Below, piece after piece: positions 43,860 through 51,487 of a stretch of DNA of 64,000 nucleotides. This stretch comes from an uncultured candidate division WPS-2 bacterium. GTDB lineage: Bacteria > Vulcanimicrobiota > Vulcanimicrobiia > Vulcanimicrobiales > Vulcanimicrobiaceae. The stretch's first letter is position 1. Each line of letters begins with the position of its first letter. The translations under genes and the position numbers were made by a program. Under the pieces are notes generated by a model. The model searched no databases, was not told the DNA's origin, and worked only from the letters and a program-made list of their open reading frames with translations. Location: NCBI GenBank assembly GCA_937927945.1, contig CALEYW010000055.1, positions 1 to 64,000 on the forward strand, given 5' to 3'.

Positions 43860-43892
43860 CTAGTGTCCCGCCTCAGAAGTGAGAGACACTAG
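43860..43892. other. 8-bp inverted repeat between secG and oppD
   Basis: CTAGTGTC (43860-43867) and GACACTAG (43885-43892), 17-nt loop. It covers the secG stop and the start region of oppD. No T-run follows on either strand, so it is probably not an intrinsic terminator; it could affect oppD translation. Confidence 0.4.
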
Positions 43893-44269
43893 ATGCCGGT
43901 GAGGCTGACGATCGTCGCGACGACGACGAACGCGACGGCGATGAACTGCGTGACGCGGGCGATCTGCTGATCGAGTCCGAGCCGGCGGGTCGCCGACTCG
44001 ACGCGGCCGCCCAGCGTGCCGCTGAGGCCTTCCTGCTTCGTCGTCTGCAGCGCGAGAAACAGTACGAGCAGGAAGCCCAGGAGCACGAAGAGTCCGGCCA
44101 GCGTGTGCGTCAGCCATCCCGCGTGCGACGCCAGCCACGAATGCGGCGTGAGGTCGTATTGAAAGTTCGAGGGCAGCGAGACCGGCAGCGTGGTCGCTTT
44201 GACGAGGGGCGCGGCAGCCTTCGCGGCGGGCGCGGCGGCAGTCGCGGCCGCAAGCAGGACGGGAAGCAC
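43889..44269 (-). CDS. secG: preprotein translocase subunit SecG
   Basis: 126 aa. Two membrane helices (LAGLFVLLGFLLVLFLALQ and FIAVAFVVVATIVSLTG) joined by the family loop TTKQEGLSGTLGGRVE. It is part of SecYEG. GTG at 44269 follows AGGAGT with nine-nt spacing. Compared with ordinary SecG (about 75 aa) there is an Ala-rich N-terminal hydrophobic extension of about 50 residues that may be a third helix or a signal sequence. Located between dxs and oppD. Confidence 0.85.
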   Translation of the reverse strand: MLPVLLAAATAAAPAAKAAAPLVKATTLPVSLPSNFQYDLTPHSWLASHAGWLTHTLAGLFVLLGFLLVLFLALQTTKQEGLSGTLGGRVESATRRLGLDQQIARVTQFIAVAFVVVATIVSLTGI

Positions 44270-44369
44270 GATAAAGGGACTCCTGGTATGCCGCACGTTC
44301 GGCAGGAAAAGAACCGCCGAGGCTTTGTTGGGAAGGGGCGGCGACCCTGCCTGGAGCCCGGGGGCGCCG

Positions 44370-46262
44370 TTAAGAGGCGGTGTGCGCCGGGGCGAGCGCT
44401 CGGACGCGGGCCGCGACGTTCTCACCCGTGAGGCCGAATTGGGCGCGCTGCGCGGCCTGGGAAGCATGCTGGACGAGCACGTTCGGAACGCCGACCCGTT
44501 CGACCGGGATGGCGATCCCGCGATCGTTGAGGAACTCGACGACCGCGGAGCCGAACCCGCCGGCGAGGCTGTGTTCTTCGAGGGTGATGAAGCGGCGGTG
44601 CGTCTCGGCGAGTTCGAGCAGCAGCGTTTCGTCGAGCGGGGCGACGAAGCGGGCGTTCACCACGGTCGGGCGGACGCCGTCCGCCGCGAGCAGCGCGTGC
44701 GCGTCGAGCGCGGCGTCGACGGTGTTGCCGAGCGCGAGAATCGCCACCTCGGCGCCGCGCCGCAGCACCTCGCCTCGGCCGAGCACGAGCGGCGCCGGCG
44801 GCTCGTCGTGTTTCCCGCTGGTCGAACCGCGCGGGTAGCGGATCGCCGTGGGTGAATCGAGCGAGAGCGCGAGGTCGAGCATCGGGCCGACCTCGTCTTC
44901 GTTGCGCGGCGCCATGATGGTCATGCCGGGCAGCGTGCGCAGGTACGCGATGTCGTAGAGTCCCATGTGCGTCGGTCCGTCGTCACCGACGAAGCCGGCG
45001 CGGTCCATCGCGAAGACGACCGGCAGCCCTTGAATCGCGACGTCGTGGACGATCTGATCGTAGGCACGCTGCAGGAAGGTCGAGTAGATCGCACAGACCG
45101 GCTTGACGCCGCGGGTCGACGCGCCGGCGCCGAAGCAGACGGCGTGCGCCTCGGCGATGCCGACGTCGAAATAGCGCTGCGGAAAACGCTTCGCGAACTT
45201 CGCGAGCCCCGTGCCGTCGGGCATTGCGGCGGTGATGCCGATCACGCGCGCATCGCGTTCCGCGGCGGCGATCAACGCGTCCGCGAATGCCGCCGCGAAC
45301 GTCGGCCGAGCCGTCCCCTTCTTCTCGATCTTCCCCTCGTCCGGATGATAGACGCCGGGTCCGACGCCGTGGAACGTGCGGCTGTCACCCTCGGCGATGT
45401 CGTAACCCTTGCCCTTGACGGTGCGCACGTGCAGCAGCACCGGACCGTGGACTTTGCGCGCGTTGGAGATGACGTCGATCAGCGTATCGAGGTCGTGTCC
45501 GTCGATCGGACCGATGTAGCGGAAACCCATCTCCTCGAAGATGACCGGCGCCTTGTGATCGGGCAACGCGAAACGCATCCCCGCGATCTCGGCGGTCGAG
45601 AGCGCTTTGCGCGCCGTGTCGCCGAGCGGAACGTGGTCGAGCACGCCCTTCACGAACTCGCGGCCGCGCGTGAACAGCGGCTTCGCACGAAGCGTCCCCA
45701 AGTACGAAGCGATCGAGCCGACGTTCGGAGCGATCGACATCTCGTTGTCGTTGAGGACGACGATGAAGTTGGTCTTCATCAAGCCCGCGTTGTTGATCGC
45801 TTCGTACGCCAGGCCGCCGGTCATCGCGCCGTCGCCGATCACCGCGACCACCGACTCGTTGCTGCCGCGGAGGTCGCGGGCCGTCGCCATGCCGAGCCCG
45901 GCGGAGATCGCGGTCGAAGCGTGTCCCGCGCCGAAGGCGTCGTACTCCGATTCGGTTCGCATCGCGAAGCCGCTGATGCCGCCGGCTTGACGCAGGGTTC
46001 CGAAGTTCGCGGCGCGGCCGGTCAGCAGCTTGTGAACGTAGCTCTGATGGCTGACGTCCCATACCACGACGTCGCGCGGCAGGTCGAGCACGCGGTGGAG
46101 CGCGATCGTCAACTCGACGACGCCCAGGTTCGGAGCGAGGTGGCCGCCGTTTGCCGCACAGACCCGAATGAGGGTTTCGCGGACTTCGCGCGCGAGCTGA
46201 TCCAGCTCGGGACGGCTCAACCGTTTCACGTCGGCCGGGGTCGCAATGCGCTCGAGGATCAT
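44370..46262 (-). CDS. dxs: 1-deoxy-D-xylulose-5-phosphate synthase
   Basis: 630 aa. Thiamine-diphosphate motif GDGAMTGGLAYEAINN, central transketolase-like domain with FDVGIAEAHAVCFGAG, DRAGFVGDDGPTHMG and C-terminal domain (TLEEHSLAGGFGSAV). It makes the first metabolite of the MEP isoprenoid pathway from pyruvate and glyceraldehyde phosphate. ATG at 46262 lacks an obvious ribosome site. Divergent from the PAP2-like gene, 54 nt apart. Confidence 0.95.
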   Translation of the reverse strand: MILERIATPADVKRLSRPELDQLAREVRETLIRVCAANGGHLAPNLGVVELTIALHRVLDLPRDVVVWDVSHQSYVHKLLTGRAANFGTLRQAGGISGFAMRTESEYDAFGAGHASTAISAGLGMATARDLRGSNESVVAVIGDGAMTGGLAYEAINNAGLMKTNFIVVLNDNEMSIAPNVGSIASYLGTLRAKPLFTRGREFVKGVLDHVPLGDTARKALSTAEIAGMRFALPDHKAPVIFEEMGFRYIGPIDGHDLDTLIDVISNARKVHGPVLLHVRTVKGKGYDIAEGDSRTFHGVGPGVYHPDEGKIEKKGTARPTFAAAFADALIAAAERDARVIGITAAMPDGTGLAKFAKRFPQRYFDVGIAEAHAVCFGAGASTRGVKPVCAIYSTFLQRAYDQIVHDVAIQGLPVVFAMDRAGFVGDDGPTHMGLYDIAYLRTLPGMTIMAPRNEDEVGPMLDLALSLDSPTAIRYPRGSTSGKHDEPPAPLVLGRGEVLRRGAEVAILALGNTVDAALDAHALLAADGVRPTVVNARFVAPLDETLLLELAETHRRFITLEEHSLAGGFGSAVVEFLNDRGIAIPVERVGVPNVLVQHASQAAQRAQFGLTGENVAARVRALAPAHTAS

Positions 46263-46316
46263 TCGCGGATATTCGACGCCGCGGGACGAAGGCCCGTTCT
46301 CGTGCAGGACCCACAG

Positions 46317-46934
46317 GTGCCGCCGACCGCGTTGCGCGTGCGAAAGCGGGTCTGGACCGATGTCGCGCGGATCATCTCAACGGTCTGCAATCCCTTTCTG
46401 ACCTCACTGGCGCTCTTCGTGATCCTCGCCGGCGCCGGCTCGAAGAGCACCAACGACTTTCTCGTCTTGCTCTGCAACAGCGCCTTCTTCACCTCGATCG
46501 CGCCGATGCTGTTCATCTTCTACCTCTACGCGACGGATCGCATCTCCGATCTCGACATGTCGATCCGCGTCGAGCGCGAGCGGGTCTTCATCGCCTTCGT
46601 GATCTTCTACGCGCTAGGCGCGTTCGATCTGTGGCTGATCCACGCCCCGGCGATCATGACCGCCTCGATGGCCGGCTACGCGGCGAGTGCCCTGATCGTC
46701 CAGTGGATCACGCGATACTGGAAGATCTCGACCCATGCGCTGGGCGTAACGGCGCCGTTGGTGGCGCTCACGGTCCTCTTCGGCGAACGGCCGCTGCCGT
46801 TCTACGCGCTGATCCCGCTGGTCGGCTGGTCCCGCGTCTACCTGCGCGCGCACACGCTCCTGCAGGTCGTCGCGGGAACGGCCCTGGCGCTGGGAACAAC
46901 GCTCGTCTTCTTCCGCGTCTTCCACATCGTGTAG
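46317..46934 (+). CDS. PAP2-like membrane protein
   Basis: About 205 aa with five or six helices. The motifs WKISTHALG and GWSRVYLRAHTLLQVVAG correspond to the second and third phosphatase PAP2 motifs, with catalytic-type His residues, but the last Asp is replaced by Gln and the first KxxxxxxRP motif is not obvious. It may act on prenyl or phosphatidyl phosphates, or be a non-catalytic relative. GTG at 46317 follows AGGA with seven-nt spacing; GTG at 46302 is an alternative. Proximity to dxs hints at isoprenoid-lipid metabolism. Confidence 0.7.
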   Translation: MPPTALRVRKRVWTDVARIISTVCNPFLTSLALFVILAGAGSKSTNDFLVLLCNSAFFTSIAPMLFIFYLYATDRISDLDMSIRVERERVFIAFVIFYALGAFDLWLIHAPAIMTASMAGYAASALIVQWITRYWKISTHALGVTAPLVALTVLFGERPLPFYALIPLVGWSRVYLRAHTLLQVVAGTALALGTTLVFFRVFHIV

Positions 46935-46972
46935 GCTGCGCCGTAACCGCCCGTCAGTGTCGACGTGGGCGC

Positions 46973-47746
46973 TCATTGTGCGACGAGTGCTGCGACCTTT
47001 CCGGTGCGGTCGCCGGTCCAGCGGCGCACCGCCGCTTCGAACGCCTGCGGGTCGCCGTTCGTGTAATACGTCGTCGTGCCGGCGCCGCTCGGGAACCGGC
47101 GCGCCGCGATCAGCCGCTGCGCCGCGGCGGCTTGCGCGACCGCCGGATCGATGCGCACGACCCGCTCGGGGAGCGCGCGCGCGAACCAGCGGTCGAGCAG
47201 CGGGTAGTGCGAGCATCCGTAGACGAGCGCGTCGATCTCCGCCGGCAAGCCGGCGACGACCGCCTCGACCGCCGAGCGCGCCTCGCCGGTCTCGGCCGCG
47301 CCGCGTTCGACGAGCGGAACCAGCGCCGGCGCGGCGACTTCGACGACTTCGAGCCCGGGAGCGGCTGCGCGAATGGCCCGGCCGTACGCTCCGCTGCGGA
47401 TCGTTGCGACTGTGGCGACGACCGCGATGCGACGGTGCGGCGTGCCCGCGAACGCGGCACCGGCATTCGCGATCAGATCGAGCACCGGGAAGGGCGTCTG
47501 CGGCCAGCCCAGCCGTTCGGCGACGGCACAGGTCGTGTTGCACGCGGTGACGACGGCGTCGACCTGCAATTCGGCCAGCAGCGCGAGGTTCTGCTGCAGA
47601 AACCCGTGCAGCGTCGCATCGCTCTTCTCGCCGTACGGCAGGTGTGCTTGATCGGCGAAATAGACCACGTCGGCGTCGATGCCAGCGGCGCGAAGCGCGG
47701 CAAGTACGGTCAAGCCGCCCAGCCCCGAGTCGTAGAGCCCCAGCAC
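46973..47746 (-). CDS. murI: glutamate racemase
   Basis: 257 aa. Asp6 region LYDSGLGGLTVL, first catalytic Cys69 in VTACNTTCAV, second Cys in VYGCSHYPLL, plus PYGEKS. It supplies D-glutamate for peptidoglycan. GTG at 47746 overlaps the amidase stop by one base (TAGTG). The upstream open frame lies inside the amidase gene. Confidence 0.95.
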   Translation of the reverse strand: MLGLYDSGLGGLTVLAALRAAGIDADVVYFADQAHLPYGEKSDATLHGFLQQNLALLAELQVDAVVTACNTTCAVAERLGWPQTPFPVLDLIANAGAAFAGTPHRRIAVVATVATIRSGAYGRAIRAAAPGLEVVEVAAPALVPLVERGAAETGEARSAVEAVVAGLPAEIDALVYGCSHYPLLDRWFARALPERVVRIDPAVAQAAAAQRLIAARRFPSGAGTTTYYTNGDPQAFEAAVRRWTGDRTGKVAALVAQ

Positions 47747-49695
47747 TACTGGCGGCTCACGCCATTGTCGCTTTGAACCTGACGCAGGGCCGGTGCGCCC
47801 GCGTAGGCTTTGACCCCGTTGGCAATCCCCTGCGCGACGTTTTGCAAGAACGACGGCTGGCGCAGCAATTCGACGTCGCTCGGATTGGTGACGAACGCGG
47901 TCTCGATCAAAACCGCCGGCATCGTGGTATGGCGCACCACGTAGAAGTTCTCGTGCCGGGCGCCGTCGTCTTGCGTTCCGGCGGTGGCGACGACCGCGTG
48001 CTCCAGCGTTTGCGCGAATGCGGCGTCCTGCGGCTTGTACCAGTAGAACGTCGAGCCGCGGGCGCTGCTGACCGGTGCACTGTTGACGTGGATGCTGATG
48101 AACATGCGGGCGTTGGCTGCGTTCGCGACGTCGCACCGGGTCTGCAGGTAGGCGCGATCGTCCGCGTTGGCCTTGCCGTCGGCGTGCATCTGGGTGAGAA
48201 GGTCCGTGCTGACCGGATCGATGTCGCCGTCGCGGGTCATCTTCACGATCCAGCCCTGGGCGACGAGCAGCGAGCGGAGCCGCTGCGCGATATCGAAGGT
48301 CAGCGACTTTTCGACCAAGCCGTTGTGCGCGGTGCCGACGTCGGCTCCGCCGTGCCCCGGATCGATGACGATCAAGCGCGGGCTGGACGGCGTGCCGAAT
48401 TTCCACGGCATCTCGCTCGGCACGGCGTCCGGCGAAGCGCCGCTCGCGGCGACCGGCGGCCCGCCGGTGCGCCCCGTACCGATGCGCGTCAGGTCCGTCG
48501 CCGACGCGTTGGAAACCGTGATCGTCAGGCCGGTGTCGCTCGGCTGCACCTCGATCGCTTGATCGCCCGCGAGCGTGAACGCGATGCGGACCGCCGGCGC
48601 GTCGCCGGTCCCCGTCTGCCGCACGCGAACCGACTGCGCCGAACCGAACGATGGGTGTTCGTCGCGGCCCGGACCGTTGAGCGTGGTGTTGGCGAAGTCC
48701 AGATACCAGCGATGATCGAGCAGCCGGTGCCATTCGTAGCCCGCGGCACCGCTGAGCGCGACGCGCACGACCAGCGCGTCGTCGGATCCTTGCTCGAACG
48801 CGAGACCGGTGAGCGTCGCGCGTCCGGCGACGACCGGCGGCGCGGCGGTCGGCGCGACGAGTGCGCCGGGATCGTACGGGCCGGGCGATCCGACCATCGG
48901 CGGCGGCGTCGGCGGTCCGTTTTGGCTGACCGATCCGCGCGGTTCGAACGCGACGCTGAACGCGTCGGGTGTTTCGGCCGGCACGATCCGATGCGCCGTG
49001 CCGGGCGCCGCCGTGATGGTCAGCGTGGTGCTGGGGACGCGCGCGGTTCCCGCGACGGTGACGTCGAGCGCGTCGACCCCGGCGCCGAGCGCTCGGCGCG
49101 TGGGTGCGAGCGACGAACCCTGCCCGACGAAGGTGACTTGCAGCCGGTCGGGTCCGTCAGCGTTGGTGTCGATCAGCAGCGGCATCGCGGCGCGCACGGT
49201 CACCACCGTGCGGCCGCCTTCGGCCCGCACGTCAAGCGCGCCGATCCGCGGCTGCAGCACGGTTTCGCCGCCGTCCGGGACCGGCTCGACGTAGAGCGCC
49301 CGGGCCAGCGCGAAGAACGGGAGGAGCACGTCCGGACCGTCGTTCGACGGCGCGAACGGCGCGCGCACGCGCACACCGGCGACCGTGTACCAGGGATCGC
49401 CGAGCGTGAATACGATCGTGCGCCGGTCCTGCGCGGTGACGACGACGTAGCGCGATTGCGGTTCGAACGCGACGGTCGCACCGAGCTTGTCGAGGAATCG
49501 GCGCAGCCCGGCGTCACGAGTCGAAACGGCGATGTCGCCGGCTTGCGCTTGCGGATGTTCGAGGATCAGGCGCGTGCCCTGGAACCAGAGCAGCGGAGCG
49601 CGCTCTTGCGCCGGCGCGGCGAACGGCAAGCAGGAGAGCACGACGGCAAGCGCCTGCGCGAGGAAGCTAAAACGACGAACGCGAGAGCGGCTCAT
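47746..49695 (-). CDS. N-acetylmuramoyl-L-alanine amidase with N-terminal beta domains
   Basis: 649 aa with a signal peptide (AQALAVVLSCLPFAAPAQ). Residues about 30-400 contain copper-amine-oxidase-N-like and AMIN-type beta domains; a Pro-rich linker lies around 270-300. The C-terminal 220 residues are Amidase_3 with zinc ligands in VIDPGHGGADVG, the Glu in GLVEKSLTF, SIHVNSAP and the catalytic LIETAFVTN. It cleaves the amide between MurNAc and peptide during division. It overlaps the GerMN gene upstream by 29 nt and murI downstream. Confidence 0.9.
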   Translation of the reverse strand: MSRSRVRRFSFLAQALAVVLSCLPFAAPAQERAPLLWFQGTRLILEHPQAQAGDIAVSTRDAGLRRFLDKLGATVAFEPQSRYVVVTAQDRRTIVFTLGDPWYTVAGVRVRAPFAPSNDGPDVLLPFFALARALYVEPVPDGGETVLQPRIGALDVRAEGGRTVVTVRAAMPLLIDTNADGPDRLQVTFVGQGSSLAPTRRALGAGVDALDVTVAGTARVPSTTLTITAAPGTAHRIVPAETPDAFSVAFEPRGSVSQNGPPTPPPMVGSPGPYDPGALVAPTAAPPVVAGRATLTGLAFEQGSDDALVVRVALSGAAGYEWHRLLDHRWYLDFANTTLNGPGRDEHPSFGSAQSVRVRQTGTGDAPAVRIAFTLAGDQAIEVQPSDTGLTITVSNASATDLTRIGTGRTGGPPVAASGASPDAVPSEMPWKFGTPSSPRLIVIDPGHGGADVGTAHNGLVEKSLTFDIAQRLRSLLVAQGWIVKMTRDGDIDPVSTDLLTQMHADGKANADDRAYLQTRCDVANAANARMFISIHVNSAPVSSARGSTFYWYKPQDAAFAQTLEHAVVATAGTQDDGARHENFYVVRHTTMPAVLIETAFVTNPSDVELLRQPSFLQNVAQGIANGVKAYAGAPALRQVQSDNGVSRQ

Positions 49696-50173
49696 CGATC
49701 TCGAGATGTCCTCCGGGGAGCGTCGCGACGCGAGCGCCGTCGATGCGAATCTTCACCGAGGTGAGGTGGAGCGACGGCTGCGTCAGTGTCCACACGAGAG
49801 ATTTGAACTCCGCCGACTCGGCAAAGCTGCCTTCTTTCGACGAGCCCGCGATCTCGTGCGACAAATTGACGTCCGCCGTTGAATCGACAACGTCAACAGC
49901 CAGCACGCGCGTTCCCGCAGGGAAGCGAATCGCTTCGGTCCCGGGCGGCGGCCCGGCGACGCACTGCGTCGCAGCGTAAAACGCGACGCTGGCCGGGTCC
50001 CGCGCAGGACCGAGCGAGACGCGCCACGGCACGAGCGTCGTGCCGTCGGCTTTCGCATAGTACACGGTGATCGCGTCGCCGACGCCGGCCGGCGTTCGAT
50101 GGGTGAACCACCACGCGGCTGCGACGGCAGCGACGAACAGAACGATCAGCACCAAGCCGCGCGACGCTCGCAT
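49667..50173 (-). CDS. GerMN-domain membrane-anchored protein
   Basis: 168 aa. An N-terminal anchor (GLVLIVLFVAAVAAAWWF) is followed by one GerMN domain (ITVYYAKADGTTLVPWRVSL, FPAGTRVLAVDVVDSTADVN, SLVWTLTQPSLHLTSVKIRI). GerMN proteins accompany amidases at the cell wall. It is the first gene of the GerMN-amidase-murI operon. The ATG at 50173 has only a weak ribosome site. Confidence 0.85.
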   Translation of the reverse strand: MRASRGLVLIVLFVAAVAAAWWFTHRTPAGVGDAITVYYAKADGTTLVPWRVSLGPARDPASVAFYAATQCVAGPPPGTEAIRFPAGTRVLAVDVVDSTADVNLSHEIAGSSKEGSFAESAEFKSLVWTLTQPSLHLTSVKIRIDGARVATLPGGHLEIDEPLSRSSF

Positions 50174-50221
50174 CTTGGATACGCGACATTCGGCGTGCGC
50201 CGCAAAGCGCCCGCCTAAGGA

Positions 50222-50512
50222 TCAGGCGTTGCGGCCTTGACGGCGGTAGGTGATCCGCCCACGCGTGAGATCGTACGGCGAAAGCTCAACGTCGACATCG
50301 TCGCCCGGCGTGATGCGGATGCGAAAGCGGCGCAGCCGGCCGGCGAGGCTGGCGAGGATCGTATGGCCGTTCTCGAGCTCGACCTTGAACGTCGAGCTGG
50401 GGAACGTTTCGATGACGCGGCCGACAAGGCTCAGCGTATCTTCTTTGATGACGGGAGTGAGGGGCTCGCGGCGCTTTTTGCCGCCGCCCCGCCGTCGACG
50501 CGGAGGAGGAAT
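50222..50512 (-). CDS. infA: translation initiation factor IF-1, probable ATT start
   Basis: 96 aa if started at ATT 50512. The S1/OB fold of IF-1 is clear: VIKEDTLSLVGRVIETFPSS, FKVELENGHTILASLAGRLR, PGDDVDVELSPYDLTRGRIT. A basic Pro/Arg/Gly head (PPPRRRRGGGKKRREPL) precedes it. No ATG, GTG or TTG exists in frame near the domain; ATT is five bases after a perfect AAGGAG (50518-50523). IF-1 stabilises initiation complexes on the 30S subunit. Non-canonical ATT starts are known for infC, where they make expression sensitive to start-codon discrimination. Standing alone, not within the usual ribosomal operon. Confidence 0.85.
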   Translation of the reverse strand: MPPPRRRRGGGKKRREPLTPVIKEDTLSLVGRVIETFPSSTFKVELENGHTILASLAGRLRRFRIRITPGDDVDVELSPYDLTRGRITYRRQGRNA

Positions 50513-50665
50513 ACAGACTCCTTGGAGGTGGGTGGATTGCTCTCGTAAGACGCGCAGCCAAGGGCAATCGTTTCGCGGAAGCCCTTCCGCGCAACGGAGT
50601 TGCGTGGACTCGACCACCGCTCGGAGCCGAACTCCCCCGAATGGGCGGGGGTCGTAGGGTTCGGA

Positions 50666-50749
50666 ATGATTACCAGTGCTATCGTCTTCGGAATGGTCGG
50701 CGTCGCAGCCGGATTTACCTGGGAGTACATCATCAAGCGGGGCGACTAG
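50666..50749 (+). CDS. possible 27-aa membrane peptide
   Basis: ATG at 50666 to TAG at 50749; the hydrophobic core SAIVFGMVGVAAGFTW is followed by EYIIKRGD, an ordinary single-helix micro-protein layout. A weak GGGT box precedes it. Too short to judge by composition; codon choice looks like the neighbours. Confidence 0.35.
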   Translation: MITSAIVFGMVGVAAGFTWEYIIKRGD

Positions 50750-51044
50750 GCCCCAGCCTCGCCCGGAAAGCCCGGCGAGGGCGCCCCGGCCGAGAGCGCC
50801 TCGGCTCATCGGGGCCGGCCCTGACCCATCCCCAGCGTATTCGGCGAGCGGTCGGCTTCTTCACCCCTTCGAGGGGATTGCACCCTTTTTCGACGCAGAT
50901 GTGTTATTGTGTGCGAGCCGGACCAACTCGAGGCGTCTTACGTCCGGCTGATTGTACTAGTCGTGTCCCGTGGTCTGGCGCTGTAAGCGTTCTCCTGAGC
51001 AGGTACATCGTACGAGTCTTCACCCCCCGACGCCGGAGTTCACG
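50750..51044 (+). other. structured leader/intergenic region before the zinc-ribbon gene
   Basis: Contains several inverted repeats: CCTCGCC/GGCGAGG near 50757-50790, CCCC-TTCGA-GGGG at 50864-50876 followed by T5 (weak terminator), and AGCCGGAC (50916-50923) with GTCCGGCT (50942-50949) in the likely 5' untranslated region. Long leaders of this kind occur in cold-shock genes. Confidence 0.4.
50878..50907 (+). promoter_or_regulatory. candidate promoter of the zinc-ribbon gene
   Basis: TTGCAC (50878-50883), 18-nt spacer, TGTTAT (50902-50907). Shares its -35 hexamer with the histone-like promoter. It would give a leader of about 130 nt. Confidence 0.45.
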
Positions 51045-51404
51045 ATGTATACTGACGAAACGCTGAATTGCACCGATTGCAATGCCCCCTTCACCTTCTC
51101 GGCCGGCGAGCAGGAATTTTTTGCGGCCAAGGGCTTCACCAACAAGCCCAACCGTTGCCCGGACTGCCGTGCGGCTCGTAAGAGCCAACGCGGTGGCGGC
51201 GGCGGCGGCGGCAGCTCGTATGCCGGCGGCGGCGGTGGCGGAAGCTACGGCGGCGGCGGCGGCGGCGGCGGGCGTCCCGCACGCGAGATGTTCCAGGCCA
51301 CCTGCAGTGGCTGCGGCAAGGTTGCGGAAGTTCCGTTCCAGCCCCGCGGCGACAAGCCGGTCTATTGCCGCGACTGCTTCTCGCAGCGGCAGTCGTACCG
51401 CTGA
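51045..51404 (+). CDS. double zinc-ribbon protein with glycine-rich linker
   Basis: 119 aa. The N-terminal zinc ribbon has Cys9/12 and Cys38/41 (LNCTDCNAPF, NRCPDCRAAR). Residues 50-76 are almost pure Gly with Ser/Tyr, and the C-terminal CxxC-x17-CxxC ribbon uses Cys87/90 and Cys108/111. This family is common in Firmicutes, Chloroflexi and candidate phyla; nucleic-acid binding is likely but unproven. The Gly/Tyr linker resembles RNA-binding low-complexity regions. ATG at 51045 follows CCGGAG; the 25-codon extension upstream is in the leader. Own promoter and terminator. Confidence 0.85.
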   Translation: MYTDETLNCTDCNAPFTFSAGEQEFFAAKGFTNKPNRCPDCRAARKSQRGGGGGGGSSYAGGGGGGSYGGGGGGGGRPAREMFQATCSGCGKVAEVPFQPRGDKPVYCRDCFSQRQSYR

Positions 51405-51434
51405 GCTAGCCTCAGCGCCAACGGCGTAAGCAGA

Positions 51435-51470
51435 AAGAGACCCGGTGGTTCGCCACCGGGTCTCTTCTTT
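51435..51470 (+). terminator. very strong intrinsic terminator with TTCG tetraloop
   Basis: Perfect 14-bp stem AAGAGACCCGGTGG (51435-51448), TTCG loop, CCACCGGGTCTCTT (51453-51466), then CTTTT. The A/T-rich ends could make it work for the convergent cytochrome gene as well. Confidence 0.92.
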
Positions 51471-51487
51471 TGCCCACTCCGGGTTTA

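Noticed and set aside
47644..49764. 706-aa plus-strand open frame
   Set aside because: Antisense to the amidase; no domain.
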